Part shown: positions 13,415-23,217 of the stretch, in pieces
Layout of the letters: each line of letters begins with the position of its first letter
Position numbering within the stretch: the stretch's first letter is position 1
Translations under genes and position numbers: made by a program
From: Glandiceps talaboti
Lineage: Eukaryota; Hemichordata; Enteropneusta; Spengelidae
Reading direction: 5' to 3'
NCBI RefSeq assembly: GCF_964340395.1
Contig: NC_135565.1
Coordinates: forward strand, 6,791,142 to 6,855,141
Length of the DNA: 64,000 bases
The notes under the pieces: generated by a model
The model's input: only the letters and a program-made list of their open reading frames with translations
Told to the model about the DNA's origin: nothing
Databases searched by the model: none

Positions 13415-13707
13415 TTGCTAACTTCTACATTATGTAACGAAACAGTGAACCAATAAAATAGTAAAATCCAAAAATACGTAGAACTATCAAATCAATGAAA
13501 ACACTATTCTGACATACTTTATGTTCTATTATTTATACAGGTTTAAGACGTCGACAGAGTCGGCATCACTACGCCCCTGAACCAGTTACAGACGAGAAAT
13601 TATACACGTCAAATGTGAGCGGAATGAAAATTGAAAAACGTAGACAATGGGCGAAAGTGAGAGAATTTATACGACAAGACGAAGAGAAAGAAATAACACA
13701 GGAATGA
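42..13707 (+). CDS. Unconventional myosin with C-terminal MH2 domain (5' partial, 14 exons)
   Basis: Joined exons 42-187, 772-858, 1203-1266, 1530-1735, 2235-2346, 2755-2994, 3670-3819, 4241-4395, 4610-4841, 5372-5564, 9806-9885, 10298-10466, 12811-12954 and 13541-13707 give one open frame of 714 residues plus stop. All have AG/GT borders and matching phases. Seen, in order: end of the myosin motor (FLEKNRD, long basic loop 2, EPQFIRCIKPN, QLRCTGVL, DWQVGKTKVFLKYW; residues 1-215), one IQ motif (QKCIRGWLARRR, about 232-251), poly-Thr linker (about 305-325), an MH2 domain (353-528; WCRLYLLEK, VDG, IGKGVQL, TPCWI), then a charged helical tail (529-714). The P-loop and switch regions must lie upstream. 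Known: myosins move on actin; MH2 domains of Smads bind receptors and other proteins. Inference: an actin motor with a protein-binding MH2 tail. SIRRLGY and VFLKYWH resemble class III/XVI myosins, but the class is unresolved. Confidence 0.9.
772..858 (+). CDS. Myosin exon, loop 2 insert (first half)
   Basis: Between TTTGTAG and GT at 859 (AAACAAAA|GTAAGT). In the frame set by the flanking exons it reads NDGRSKDRKAILLC and onward with no stop. It has no family match of its own, and sits exactly where loop 2 of the motor lies. The 29-codon length keeps phase, so it could be skipped without a frameshift. Confidence 0.72.
1203..1266 (+). CDS. Myosin exon, loop 2 insert (second half)
   Basis: Acceptor TTCTCAG, donor AAG|GTAAGT. 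Reads KVSATKKSDNKNQQTTLSSC then FK, ending phase 0 directly before the ESLTDLMEKV helix. The lysine-rich stretch completes a long basic loop 2; TLSSCFKESL resembles the V..xF+xSL block that follows loop 2 in other myosins. Confidence 0.8.
1530..1735 (+). CDS. Myosin exon, actin-binding helix and SH1/SH2 region
   Basis: Acceptor TTTGCAG, donor AATAG|GTATGG. Contains the highly conserved EPQFIRCIKPN, then VVLDQLRCTGVLQ and TSIRRLGYAVRLPFEDFMNR. The SH2 cysteine (QLRC) is kept; the SH1 cysteine position is replaced by arginine (SIRR), as in several unconventional classes including class III. Confidence 0.95.
2235..2346 (+). CDS. Myosin exon, converter region
   Basis: Acceptor ATACCAG, donor ACGAAG|GTAAGA. 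Encodes YKFLCFPLTAKVQLN and ESTGLTDWQVGKTK, the converter and the invariant G.TK before the lever arm. Phase 2 in, phase 0 out. Confidence 0.92.
2755..2994 (+). CDS. Myosin exon, lever arm with one IQ motif
   Basis: Acceptor CCCACAG, donor GGCAAG|GTATTC; 80 codons, phase 0 at both ends. Encodes VFLKYWHSEQLDSLMDSH (end of motor) and then SQKCIRGWLARRRMRHL, one IQ-type calmodulin or light-chain site, followed by a helical segment ending in basic KKKGK. The single IQ implies a short lever arm. Confidence 0.93.
3670..3819 (+). CDS. Myosin exon, basic and poly-threonine linker
   Basis: Acceptor TTTCACAG, donor CAAAAG|GTATAT; 50 codons, phase 0 both sides. Reads VGKAKTPVKTAAVVKRTSPA, then a threonine run encoded by an ACC repeat (about 3739-3779), then NNNEAFDPSELQK. 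Low complexity, probably a flexible spacer between the lever arm and the MH2 domain. Support comes from good splice sites and phase, not homology. Confidence 0.75.
4241..4395 (+). CDS. Myosin exon, start of MH2 domain
   Basis: Acceptor CGAACAG, donor GGAAG|GTGAGT. Contains VWCRLYLLEKTKAIDAFSIG and PTVVVDGSS, matching the first strands of Smad MH2 domains (W C x I x Y Y E ... P x L x V D G). Confidence 0.9.
4610..4841 (+). CDS. Myosin exon, central MH2 domain
   Basis: Acceptor TTTTCAG, donor ATGAAG|GTAGGA. Encodes RIGFQSLSY, IGKGVQLEMDSEGHVWA, TKNDVFVRGW and GRLLYGEAMK. These line up with the MH2 core (R.IG+GV.LYY..GEV+AECLSDS.IFVQS and the later loop-helix positions). Confidence 0.92.
4981..5263 (+). 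repeat. Dispersed repeat, copy 1 (partner near 42728-43005)
   Basis: This intronic stretch aligns over about 280 bp with 42728-43005 inside the second gene. Shared blocks include GTCGTTCTAC, ATGAGTCAAAAC in near form, CCCCTTAGGTCA and TGAATGAAGAA. Diverged but clearly related; family not recognised. Confidence 0.6.
5372..5564 (+). CDS. Myosin exon, end of MH2 domain
   Basis: Acceptor CTACACAG, donor CCAACAG|GTAATG. Encodes VFDMNEFIVHVAMEEE, the helix-rich part, then LCITSLSFIKNSEDDK and KTPCWISIAVLPALRQ. TPCWI is a hallmark of the MH2 domain end, followed in Smads by the last helix. The C-terminal SSxS receptor-phosphorylation tail of R-Smads is absent; the protein continues into further exons. 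Confidence 0.93.
5760..6330 (-). repeat. LTR (3' LTR of the minus-strand element)
   Basis: 571 bp identical to 8920-9490. Its inner edge (6330/6331) abuts the polypurine tract. Confidence 0.85.
8837..8900 (-). repeat. Duplicated retrotransposon primer-binding site
   Basis: A 41-bp unit occurs twice. The inner-LTR copy (8878-8900) ends CGCCACCA on the + strand, matching a tRNA 3' end with CCA. The second copy (8837-8859) ends CTCCATCA, with the CCA lost. Each is followed by ATATTACTACTTTCTGTTG. The primer tRNA could not be assigned with confidence. Confidence 0.65.
8920..9490 (-). repeat. LTR (5' LTR of the minus-strand element)
   Basis: 571 bp identical to 5760-6330. Its outer edge meets a CATA microsatellite at 9491; its inner edge lies about 20 bp from the primer-binding site. 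Confidence 0.85.
9482..9779 (+). repeat. CATA/CACA microsatellite
   Basis: About 300 bp of CATA with CACA interruptions, directly against the LTR end and 28 bp before the acceptor of the 9806 exon. All long frames here are repeat artefacts. Confidence 0.95.
9806..9885 (+). CDS. Myosin exon, helical tail
   Basis: Acceptor TTATTTAG only 28 bp after a CATA microsatellite; donor TCCAAG|GTAATA. Reads VLDEIREIRNEYRTAKEIKE and EAERLSK, a strongly helical, possibly coiled-coil stretch. Phase 1 in, phase 0 out, fitting the MH2 exon 4.2 kb upstream across the retrotransposon-bearing intron. Confidence 0.82.
10298..10466 (+). CDS. Myosin exon, charged tail
   Basis: Acceptor TTCACACAG, donor GCCAG|GTAAAA. 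Encodes KRRWAKMNTRSSNFEKGERK, VRLEEREKAIAEGLPWKYSW and SDDEESDKTP. Highly charged; no recognised domain. Confidence 0.82.
10969..11189 (+). repeat. CATA/CATG microsatellite
   Basis: CATA repeats interrupted by two CATG blocks (around 11022-11045 and 11105-11145). Confidence 0.95.
11242..11293. repeat. Short inverted repeat
   Basis: ATTACAGGTCCTA and TAGGACCTGTAAT face each other around a TATA-rich spacer. Confidence 0.6.
11561..11906. mobile_element. TTAA-flanked palindromic MITE
   Basis: Near-perfect palindrome of 346 bp with 173-bp arms centred between 11733 and 11734 (TACGTA). The ends are AGTGGCCATATGGATGAG and its complement, flanked by TTAA at 11557 and 11907. TTAA duplications are typical of piggyBac and Kolobok families. 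No coding capacity. Confidence 0.8.
12811..12954 (+). CDS. Myosin exon, Ser/Asp-rich tail
   Basis: Acceptor ACTTCTAG, donor CCGG|GTAATT. Encodes DTSDVQSESDQSTAESSYYV and LKRLEQTDPG. Rich in potential phosphorylation sites. Confidence 0.8.
13321..13410 (+). repeat. CTGT microsatellite
   Basis: Uninterrupted TGTC units within the last myosin intron. Confidence 0.95.
13541..13707 (+). CDS. Myosin terminal exon
   Basis: Acceptor TTATACAG; frame closes with TGA at 13705-13707. Encodes LRRRQSRHHYAPEPV and MKIEKRRQWAKVREFIRQDE. The (K)RRWAK / RRQWAK motif occurs both here and at the start of the 10298 exon, a possible short internal repeat. A candidate AATAAA lies at 14683, but no closer signal was found, so the 3' UTR end is uncertain. 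Confidence 0.85.
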
Positions 13708-13863
13708 AATAATATATATGCATATTTATAGGCATATTGTAACTTATATACGATCTGTTACTCTCATGAAATATAGAGTCATACATTACTCAGAGTTTCA
13801 CGCTTCCAGCGATCTTCAGACTCAGTTTCAGATTCAGGTCTGAAGAGTAACGACTTATTACAT

Positions 13864-13998
<135 letters not shown>

Positions 13999-15688
13999 GT
14001 AACTATAAAATGATGTGCATGAGAACGTAACGTTCATACAACATATCAAAGACTTTCGTGAATTTTCGACAATCATTCAATACAGGGTTAAATGTGTCCT
14101 AGATATAGCTAATGTCAGAATACATGTTAGAACGATCATGTTGTATGCTGTGAGCAAGACAAAACACAAGGACAGATCTAGAACTTAACTTTTTTTCTGT
14201 AAACTTCAGTATTGGGACTGAAAGAGTTGAAGAAGTTGATATGTAGTGGCGTAGTGATTGCCAGATGTTGAGGTTTTGTACAACGGTAATAATCTGACAT
14301 TTATCAAAAGGCCAATGTCACTTCAATTGGACTGGGATAGAAAATTAAAAGGACTATAAAAAGTAAATAATCTCCTAGTTCCAAGTACACATATGTCTGA
14401 CAGGGGAAAATCTCCTCCAAAATAATAGCAATATTAATCAGCAGTATTTGAACTTGAATTCTTGTACTAAAAGAAGAGAGAACTTACATTTCTTCCACTG
14501 AGGGCGCCCGTTATCGACAGCAAAAACACGCAACATTACAATAGACGAACTTCGTGGAAGCCACCAGCGCATATCAGCATTTTAGAATTGAGATGTATTT
14601 CAGATGAAGATACATGGTTTTTTACTTTATATACCCGGTATAAGGTATTGAAAAGTGAAAGGTGTAAATATAATGATAAAATAATAAAAATAATTTCTTA
14701 TCATATACTTCTCTTGGTTAGGCGTTCTGTTTTTTTTAATGAAATGTGAAATCCCACCGCAGCCACTAGTTCCATAAAACATCGCAATACTGTAATATCA
14801 GAACATGTCAGTCGAATCGCTGCTGACAATTCTAACTATGCAGAGATTCAAGTGTTTTGATATGAGTAGGGGAGAGGTTAGGATGTCAGCATCACGGAAG
14901 TGAAGGGGAAACAGTACTAGTGTGGTAAGATGTTGGGGACCACAGTAAACCTAGTTATTTTCGCCAACAGAAAATTTTTCGATTTTGGATTTCGACGTCC
15001 TCTACTTCTTCACAAAGACTAATGTTTAAATGAGTTGTAATGTACGGTCTCTGGTGCACTGTACAAGAATGCACGTAAGCATCTACTTATTAAAGTGTAT
15101 TTGTTTTCCATCAAATAAGCGAATATAAGTCGTTAGCAAAAGCTTCTAGGACATGATGGCGTGGATATGTTGCCCTCGGTCAGGCCAAATAAAAAAAGTT
15201 GTTTGGTTACAGTTACCCGACCCCACCTAGTTTTTCACCCCGACCCTAATTTGTTTTATGTATTCGAGAAAAATAATAATAAAATTGCGAAAATCGTGAA
15301 ATCTCGCAAGAAATAGTGAGTGTGGAAACTAACATCAACCTACAAAGACAATATAAAACTGTTCTTCCAATCTGTAATGGCTTTACATCTGATGATAGGA
15401 AGAAATAAACAAGACAGAGACAATTTGGAAAACAATGGAAAACCTGAACTAGACACTCACACATGAAAAAAATATATATAATAAAATAAAATAAAAATCT
15501 ACCTACCCCATCTATTTTAAAATTGAATGTAATCGGAACCACATATTTTTTTTACGCCTCACAACAATGGTCAATATGCCGGTAGACAATGACACCTCGT
15601 CTTTGGGACTTCTAGCCATCAACTCTGTCAATTTGACCCAAACACAGGTCACAGGTCACAGGTGTTAATTAATGCAGTGTCTAGATGC

Positions 15689-15935
<247 letters not shown>

Positions 15936-16496
15936 CGTGGCCGCTTAAACTGAGGCAGGTGTTATCAAGCACTGACAAATTGTCAATCGATTGATGTAAG
16001 TTTTTTGAGATCACCTCACAATATTTACATTGCCTGGTTTTATGTATACACTGATTTCTTAAAAGGGAAAGGATTATGGGTAAATTGTAGATATTGTACA
16101 TAAAGGAAAGTAAAAGATTATGAAAGGAGGTGATATATAATTTGCAAGAGTTTTCAAATATTCAAAATGATATACATATCGTTTAAATATATCAAACCAT
16201 TTTGTTTACAAATCTTGTCATGAAGCATAATTGCTGAAGATGAAACGATTCGACATACATTTTCTCTGAAAGTATTTATTAAGTGTTTCAATTGGTCAAA
16301 TACCAGATTTGTCAACCGAGGAATCGTTGTACACACCTTTACAAGTGGCTAACAAGATCGCCATTAACGACGTATCCTACCGGTATATATTTCAGTTGTT
16401 TGTATTGCAACAGGAATTATGTCCATGGTAGAGGGCGTTATAACCTCAAATTCGGTGGTTGCGGCAGTTTGTCGATGTTTCCCGAGATTGGTCTAT

Positions 16497-16602
16497 CGTC
16501 GTAAACCACGACCTCTTGAACGGCACCGTCCAAAACGCGCCGCCAATAGTCTCGTTATTTCGCAGTGTCGTGGAAGAAATACCAGCTCTTGTTTGCGAGA
16601 AT
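16497..16602. mobile_element. Short insertion with direct-repeat flanks, copy A
   Basis: Flanked by the 13-bp direct repeat GAGATTGGTCTAT (16484-16496 and 16603-16615). Its ends, CGTCGTAAACCACGACC and TGTTTGCGAGAAT, match the 61970-62055 copy, which has different flanks. The ends are weakly inverted (GTAAACCA / TGTTTGC). Family unknown. Confidence 0.6.
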
Positions 16603-18631
16603 GAGATTGGTCTATTAAACTGACCTGGTTAATATGGTGTCCGGGAGGCGGAAGAATTGAATGAGTCCCCATAAAATTTCAGTAACCACCACCACCACCA
16701 CCACCACCACCACCACCACCATTAGATGATGAACGATGAACATTCACGACTATTTATCTGAAGGGAGTAAGCATTTAGGAGTTATGAATATGCCTGATGA
16801 AAAAGAAAAGTTCGAAGTAAAACAATAATTTGTGACAACAGTTCCTCCTTGTCATAGATTTTGCCCTACTTCACTGACTATTTTACCCTATTTTATAGGC
16901 CGCTATATAATTATGCACACAAAGCAACAGTACGTTTTGGTAAAACTGACCTGGTGAAAACTAAAATCGTTATTGTGAAATGGAAATTTGATATTTTGGT
17001 GAAAACCCCCGCCCAAAAAGTAGGACAATTAAACAAAACTCATATATGAAACTTTTTACATAGCCCCAAAATTTACATAATGCTACAGACAAGTAAGAAT
17101 ATACTTGTCTGTGATAATGCATACTGTTTATAATCTCAGTGCAATGGCACTCAAAATTATACTATCAGGTGCTCAGAATTACAACTCTTCGCGCATCCTT
17201 CCCTGCCGATATATCCAGACCGCAGATTCGATGCACATTTTATAAGATAAAGTGAAAAACAGTATTTTGTTTCAAGAATCAAGTTACAATATATTAATGC
17301 GTTGTCTTTAAATACATACATTCTTTTTTTACCCTTCTGGTTGTAATAACCTGTATTTCGAATGTACGATCTATTTATACTTGCTGGTTATGACGTACAT
17401 TTGTACTAGAAATGTAACAATACACTCATTGTCAGGAGTTTGGAACCAGGAAGTAGCATAATCCATCAACTTCAGTTACGTCGTCGACGAGACTGTTTAC
17501 TGTACAGCGATAGAGCTAAAGTTTGAGGAACTGTGAATGAAGGTAAGGTTTCATTTATCTCTCAGAATTGCGTACAGACTCGGGAAACTTTAAAGAGCCT
17601 CTGCCAGAACGTGTTGAATGTCTCGAAACAATGACATTTACAGTAGCTGTGTTTTGAAGGCTAACTCGATGCTATTGCTGGCTAACTCCATGTTCACGAA
17701 ATGTGGTTGTTTTTAGCGATTAGGCAATATCCTTTCATACAAAAAAAGTTTAGAAAGCAGTCATAGTTTTCACTTTCAATTTTATAAGTGTATGTTTTGG
17801 TAAATAGTTGAGTAGTTGTCGAATCTTCAGCCAAATCAAATGAGCCGTGTTGATGTTTCATGTGCCACCGCACTGCACGTCGACACCGAATTTTAATAGT
17901 TTGAAATTGAGGCAACTCCGAGCTTGGGTATAGTTTTCACATAAGCCGTTATTTACACGTGAAAACAATATATATAAACACCGATGTTACAAACTATAAA
18001 ATGACGCTATCAAACATTGGCAGCGCTGTTAGTCTTAATTTTATATCTAAATCAGCGTTCTTCGATTGATGGGAGAAAAAATGTTGAGAACATGGCAATC
18101 AGGACTTGAGGGAGTGTTGTTTGGTCAGAGATTTAATACCGCCACTAGTGTGATTAAAGTGGGTGGATTAAGGTTAAAAATTAAAAAATATCACACTAAT
18201 GGTGTTTTTAATTACTAGTTACAAGATATAGCTGTAGCTATGTATTTATACATGGACGGAATATGGGATAGAAATAAGAAAAAACGGTTAAAACAACTTT
18301 CAAATTATGTAATGACGTGACATGTACGCTCTGATTGTACACGAAGCTCTCATCCGATATCTTAGCCAGCCAAGGTCATTCTGGAGGAGGCTCTAACAAA
18401 GTGTACTCTATAACTTAAGATATGTGTCATGTACTTGGTTCCCACCTACATGTACCTTTATATGTAGTTGACCTTGAAGTTGAACAACAAATTGTCCTGG
18501 ATAGAGGGAAAATAATTGATATCCCAGTTTGGGTCTTGTTATCCATGCATAGATTTCCAAATTCCACACAATGACTTTTTATTTTTTTTATTTTTTTTTT
18601 ATTTTTTTTATTTTTTTTATTTTTTTTTTTT

Positions 18632-18852
18632 GGGGGGGTCACTGGTAGATATTTACCCAATTGTCTGTTTTTTTTTAAAATTTTTATTTGGGGGGGGGGG
18701 GGGTCACTGGTAGATATTTACCCAATTATCTGGGTTTTTTTTAAATTTTTATTTGGGGGGGGGGGGTCACTGGTAGATATTTACCCAATTATCTGGGTTT
18801 TTAAAAAATTTATATTGGGGGGGGGGGGTCACTGGTAGATATTTACCCAATT
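18632..18852 (+). repeat. G-run tandem repeat, 4 units
   Basis: Units of about 63-65 bp, each a run of 7-13 G, then TCACTGGTAGATATTTACCC, AATT and a T-rich stretch. Confidence 0.85.
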
Positions 18853-19592
18853 ATTAGTCGTAACAAAAACACTGCGATAGTATATCAACCCAGTATATGT
18901 ACTCTGACAATGGAAATGATTTTTCACTTACTCTTGAACATTTTGTGAGGTTGATTTTCATGTCTTCTTTCAGAATTCAAAATACTCACATTTTGACTGG
19001 TAGTCAAAACATTTTCATTTCTCAGTTGTACACTGATACATTGTTTATAGTTTTTTAAAACATGTACAAATTTTTACATTTTTATTATAAATAAAATAGG
19101 AATTAAACAATACGCCGTATTCCGGTTATCGAAGAAGCCCCGAAAAGATAAAAGATATGATTGTTTGGCCACTAGGGGCGCTGTTTTAGAACCGGAAGTG
19201 AGGGCCAGAATTGTAGAGCATAGAGTCTATAGGCATCGTAACCACTGACTAAAGATTTTCTGTCATTCCCCGTAACTTTACGCTATAATATTGCATTATC
19301 GCCCATCAAATAACGAAATAGCAAATTAACCTCTTGTTCTCCTAATATTTCGCGTAAGTTTGGCTCTACAATTCGACCGTGAGGAAAACCCAAAAGTAGC
19401 AACATTTTGAAACGGGTAGTACACTGACATCTCACTCACGTTTTCAGTGTGACCTCGTCCATTTGCGTTACCGTTGGAGAAATTGTAGCGATTGCTTCCA
19501 GTCAAACATCGGAACGGAAAAAGGTACAAAAACAGAGGAAAGAACACTCAAAATCACAATATACGCTACAGTTATTGCAGCTTGTATAAAAC

Positions 19593-19815
19593 CAATCTGA
19601 TTAAAATCCGATGTAGATGTCGGCTAATCGTTCATTGCTATTTTACTTTCGTTATTGTGCCTGAATTGACCTTCGTGGTACATGTTTGATCGCCTCCTCT
19701 ACCGATCAGGACAAAAACGTAAACATGTACCACGAAGGTCAATTCAGGCAAAATAACGAAGGTAAAATAGCAATGAACGATCAGCCGACATGTACATCGG
19801 ATTGTAATCAGATCG
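19593..19815. mobile_element. Mutator-like foldback MITE, copy 1
   Basis: Long inverted arms starting CAATCTGATTAAAATCCGAT, flanked by 9-bp duplications GTATAAAAC (19584-19592) and GTATAAGAC (19816-19824, one mismatch). The loop contains GATCGCCTCCTCTACCGATC. Confidence 0.78.
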
Positions 19816-20227
19816 GTATAAGACATGGTATGATGAGTGAACCACGTAAACGTTACATGGAAGGCCGATTCATTGAAGGGGTGGGCGGTGTGGTACATCA
19901 ATCATAATAACAATATTTATGATTCGTTGCCGACTTCAATGGGGTTTTTTATACACTGATGGTCCTGAATAAAGAATAGCAAGCTAATCAAAGTGTGATA
20001 GTAAAGATGAGTATATCAATACAAATATGTTTATGCCAACTTATAACCAGTACATGAAATGTTTTTTTCCGGACAAAGTTTTATGATTTCACCCGTGGTG
20101 CTACACCACTGTTCTAATAAACAAGAAAGGCCTAAGTATGCGGCGACATCAGTTACAATATAAACATGTGGCTTGGTAATTGTCGACCGAACTCTCAATA
20201 TTGCAATGACTGTAGCTGGAAGCTGTT

Positions 20228-20469
20228 CAATCTGATTAAAATCCGATGTAGATGTCGGCTAATCGTTCATTGCTATTTTACCTTCGTTATTTTGCCTGAT
20301 ATTATTTTTCTTGGTACATGTTTACATTTTTTAGCCTGATCGTAGAGGAGGCGATCAGGCAAGCTAAAAAATGTAAACATGTACCAAGAAGGTCAATTCA
20401 GGCAAAATAACGAAGGTAAAATAGCAATGAACGATCAGCCAACATCTACATCGGATTTTAATCAGATTG
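20228..20469. mobile_element. Mutator-like foldback MITE, copy 2
   Basis: Same arms as copy 1, with a perfect 9-bp duplication GAAGCTGTT (20219-20227 and 20470-20478). Its loop (around 20335-20360) is in the opposite orientation to that of copy 1. It inserts into and interrupts the SAP-like transposon ORF. Confidence 0.8.
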
Positions 20470-20833
20470 GAAGCTGTTGTCAGATTTGTAATTTTCTAAT
20501 CGTTCTTTTGTCAAGCAACAGACACCAGTAAGGTAAAGAAATATGTTTATCATGTCTACATCGGGTATATTTCGAAGGTCCTCCGTCCAACTTTCAATGT
20601 TTCCGCTGTCGATTAGTTCTATCTTTTGATGCTTGACATCCACTATTCGTCTCCTCTTCCGTTCTCTCAGAAAATTATCATTTTCTAGTGTTTCAAGACC
20701 AAGGTTGACAGCATTTCTGGCGATATCTAGTAGATTTAGAAGTAGTAATTTTCCACTCTTTTATGAATGCACGGAGTTCTTTTACGCCCATTTTGTTGAC
20801 AGCTTCATACATCGCCATACTATTAGATGCCAT
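20458..20833 (-). pseudogene. Transposon-encoded SAP-like protein fragment, frameshifted
   Basis: On the minus strand an ATG at 20833 opens a frame with MGVKELRAFIKEW, a SAP-type DNA-binding helix. A frameshift near 20735 moves to the frame reading LLDIARNAVNLGLETLE and IPDVDMINIFLYLTG, then KERLENYKS. The YL....TKE+L.NYKS pattern resembles the N-terminal part of animal transposon proteins that also carry SWIM and YqaJ-nuclease domains (from memory). The frame ends at the boundary of the nested MITE, so the downstream part is lost. Probably non-functional. Confidence 0.5.
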
Positions 20834-21681
20834 GACGAAAATTCTGGCCCTCACTTTGTCAGATATGGTGCGCCCTCTCGCGATACTTTCCTGCGAAACA
20901 ACCGGAAGTTCGATAACCGGAATACGCCGTATTGCAAAATATGCTTATGTTATGAAACCAATACTGTATCACAGCTGATAACTGTTGTGTTCTTTTGTCT
21001 TTTAATCTTTTTATCTTGGTGATTAACTTAAGTCAACAAATGAGTTGGAAGTTTCAAGGAGATTCAGATTAATCAAATTAAGATAGACACATTTGACAGA
21101 TTTAGAATTATGAAACTGACTCTGTGTCAAGAACTATGCCTCTACAAATATACTTAAACAAATACTTTGATGTCAAAACACTTAAATTGTAAACCATGAC
21201 ATATCACTTGAAACTGTGTAATGCCTGGCTGACAATTGCAATATATCGACATGTCATCTCTACCAGGTCAACAACAGTCCTGGGTACATAGCTACATCAT
21301 GGATGTATTAGGTTCTCACTAATAGTACATCCATGGCTACATACATTTCATTATCTGGGTCGAAAAATATTTTTACTCATATTTTTACATTTTCTGTATG
21401 TGAAATACCATGATCCACTATCTATAGTGTTCAATGTGGAATCATTTCTAGTATGCAATACTATCTGGAGATACAGCAGAAGTGAGTAAGCTGTAGGAAA
21501 CAGAACCCAGAATGGATATAATTGTCACATGTGTCTGTCTTTTAGTACAGAGGGTGGTTTAATAAAACAAGGACTACGTGAAACACATCAGGCAGACCTG
21601 TCATAATTTTAACAGACAAAACAAAAATATGCACCATATCATGACTGCACACTATGTACAGACTTTATGATGGAGACACAT

Positions 21682-21900
21682 GACAACTATATTACAATGT
21701 ACATAAAAACACCCTCTGCAAGAGACAGTCAAAGGCAACAATTGTATTACAATGTATATATATCCACTCTGCAAGAGACAGACACATGCAACAATTGTAT
21801 TACAATGTATGCAAATCCACTCTGCAAGAGACAGTCAAAGGCAACAATTGTATTACAATGTATATAAATCCACTCTGCAAGAGACAGATACAAACAACAA
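21682..21900 (+). repeat. Minisatellite, about 53-bp unit, 4 copies
   Basis: Unit marked by ATTACAATGTATATA, CCACTCTGCAAGAGACAG and AACAATTG. Confidence 0.88.
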
Positions 21901-23217
21901 ACATATCCATTCTGATGTCTCTTCCTGCACTGTGCAAAGCTTAACTTTTTTCTGCTGAAATGTTATCTAAATGCAAAGAAAACATTGCAATGTTTGCCTA
22001 GCCAAATGATACTATGTAACAATATCAGTATGGTTTTTTAGCACCAGGTGATAAAATGTAGCAATGTTAGCAAGATATTTGTAGACCAAATGATACACTG
22101 TACATGTAGTCTGGATGCTAACATGGTTTCTAAACTAAACCATGTAAGTGGAGGTGTAAATCATAATGTATATCCAATATAGGGACTAGACTAATGTAGT
22201 GATGGAAGTTCACAAGATTTTTGTAGACAAGATGATATAATGTGGTATGGTACATGTAATATTTTGGACAAGGCAGACCAAGCTCTATTTCAGATGATAT
22301 GGTCTTATTCAATGAACAAACAATATTTACAGCTAGTTATGATAGAAGTAAACCTAACCCCACTCAGTTTACATCTAAAAATAATGATAATACATTATTA
22401 CATTGTTATGTAAATCACCTTTTGCTAACTACATGTAAGGAATGAGATACAAATGTAACAGGTACCCACATGTAGGTCAGCTCCCCTGCTAATTGTATTC
22501 ACTCCAATATGAGTTACCAAAATCTGACCCAAAACTTAAATTTTGAACTTGCTGGCAAAATACATGAATTAAAATTAAAAGTGGCACAAGTGGAAGTTAT
22601 ACTGTTTTGGGCATATTTGTTGTTGTATATTTAAAAGGTACTCGCACAGTATTCTACTTACTGAAGCACATTTAACCATTACTGCAATTAACTGAACTCA
22701 AACCTGGTATTCTCTTATACATGATCCGATAATGTAATTTGTCATACATATCAAAAAATGTCTAGATATCCCTACTGCACAATCAACTCTTCTAACCTTA
22801 CCAGAAAACAATTTGCCATGATGTGGAATGTGTTAACATTGAATCTATGGGAATGGGCTTGGAATTCTTATTTTCCCATCATGAGGAAATCAAAATTCAA
22901 AATCCCCCATTCATCACTGAGGATTTTAGGGCTACAAGACTATATTAACAATACATTTTAATCCTGCCACAGTCATAACTTTTAACAGTCCTTGACATGG
23001 AGAGGGTTATATTGTGTTTTTATGTGAGTATTTTCACTTGAGAAAGAACCTTATGAACTCAGTGCCATTTAACTAAAAGAACAGGTTGTAAATGTAAACT
23101 TTGTACTGTATTACATGAATATGAATCATTATTTGTTAATCTGTGGCTGTGTAGATCTATGTGTACAGTGACATATTGTAGCTAAAATGTAAATAATGTC
23201 CACAGGCTGGATGCCAA

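Larger units (their letters stand above)
19108..20934. mobile_element. TIR transposon remnant with SAP-like ORF and nested MITEs
   Basis: CAATACGCCGTATTCCGGTT, then ATCGA, at 19108 is repeated in inverse at 20910-20934. Further inside, AACCGGAAGTGAGGGCCAGAA (near 19190) pairs with complementary blocks near 20845-20905. The right half encodes, on the minus strand, a broken SAP-like transposon protein (20458-20833). Two Mutator-like MITEs are nested inside. The element is a deletion derivative; the superfamily is not certain (YqaJ/ISL2EU-like is suggested by the ORF). Confidence 0.6.
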
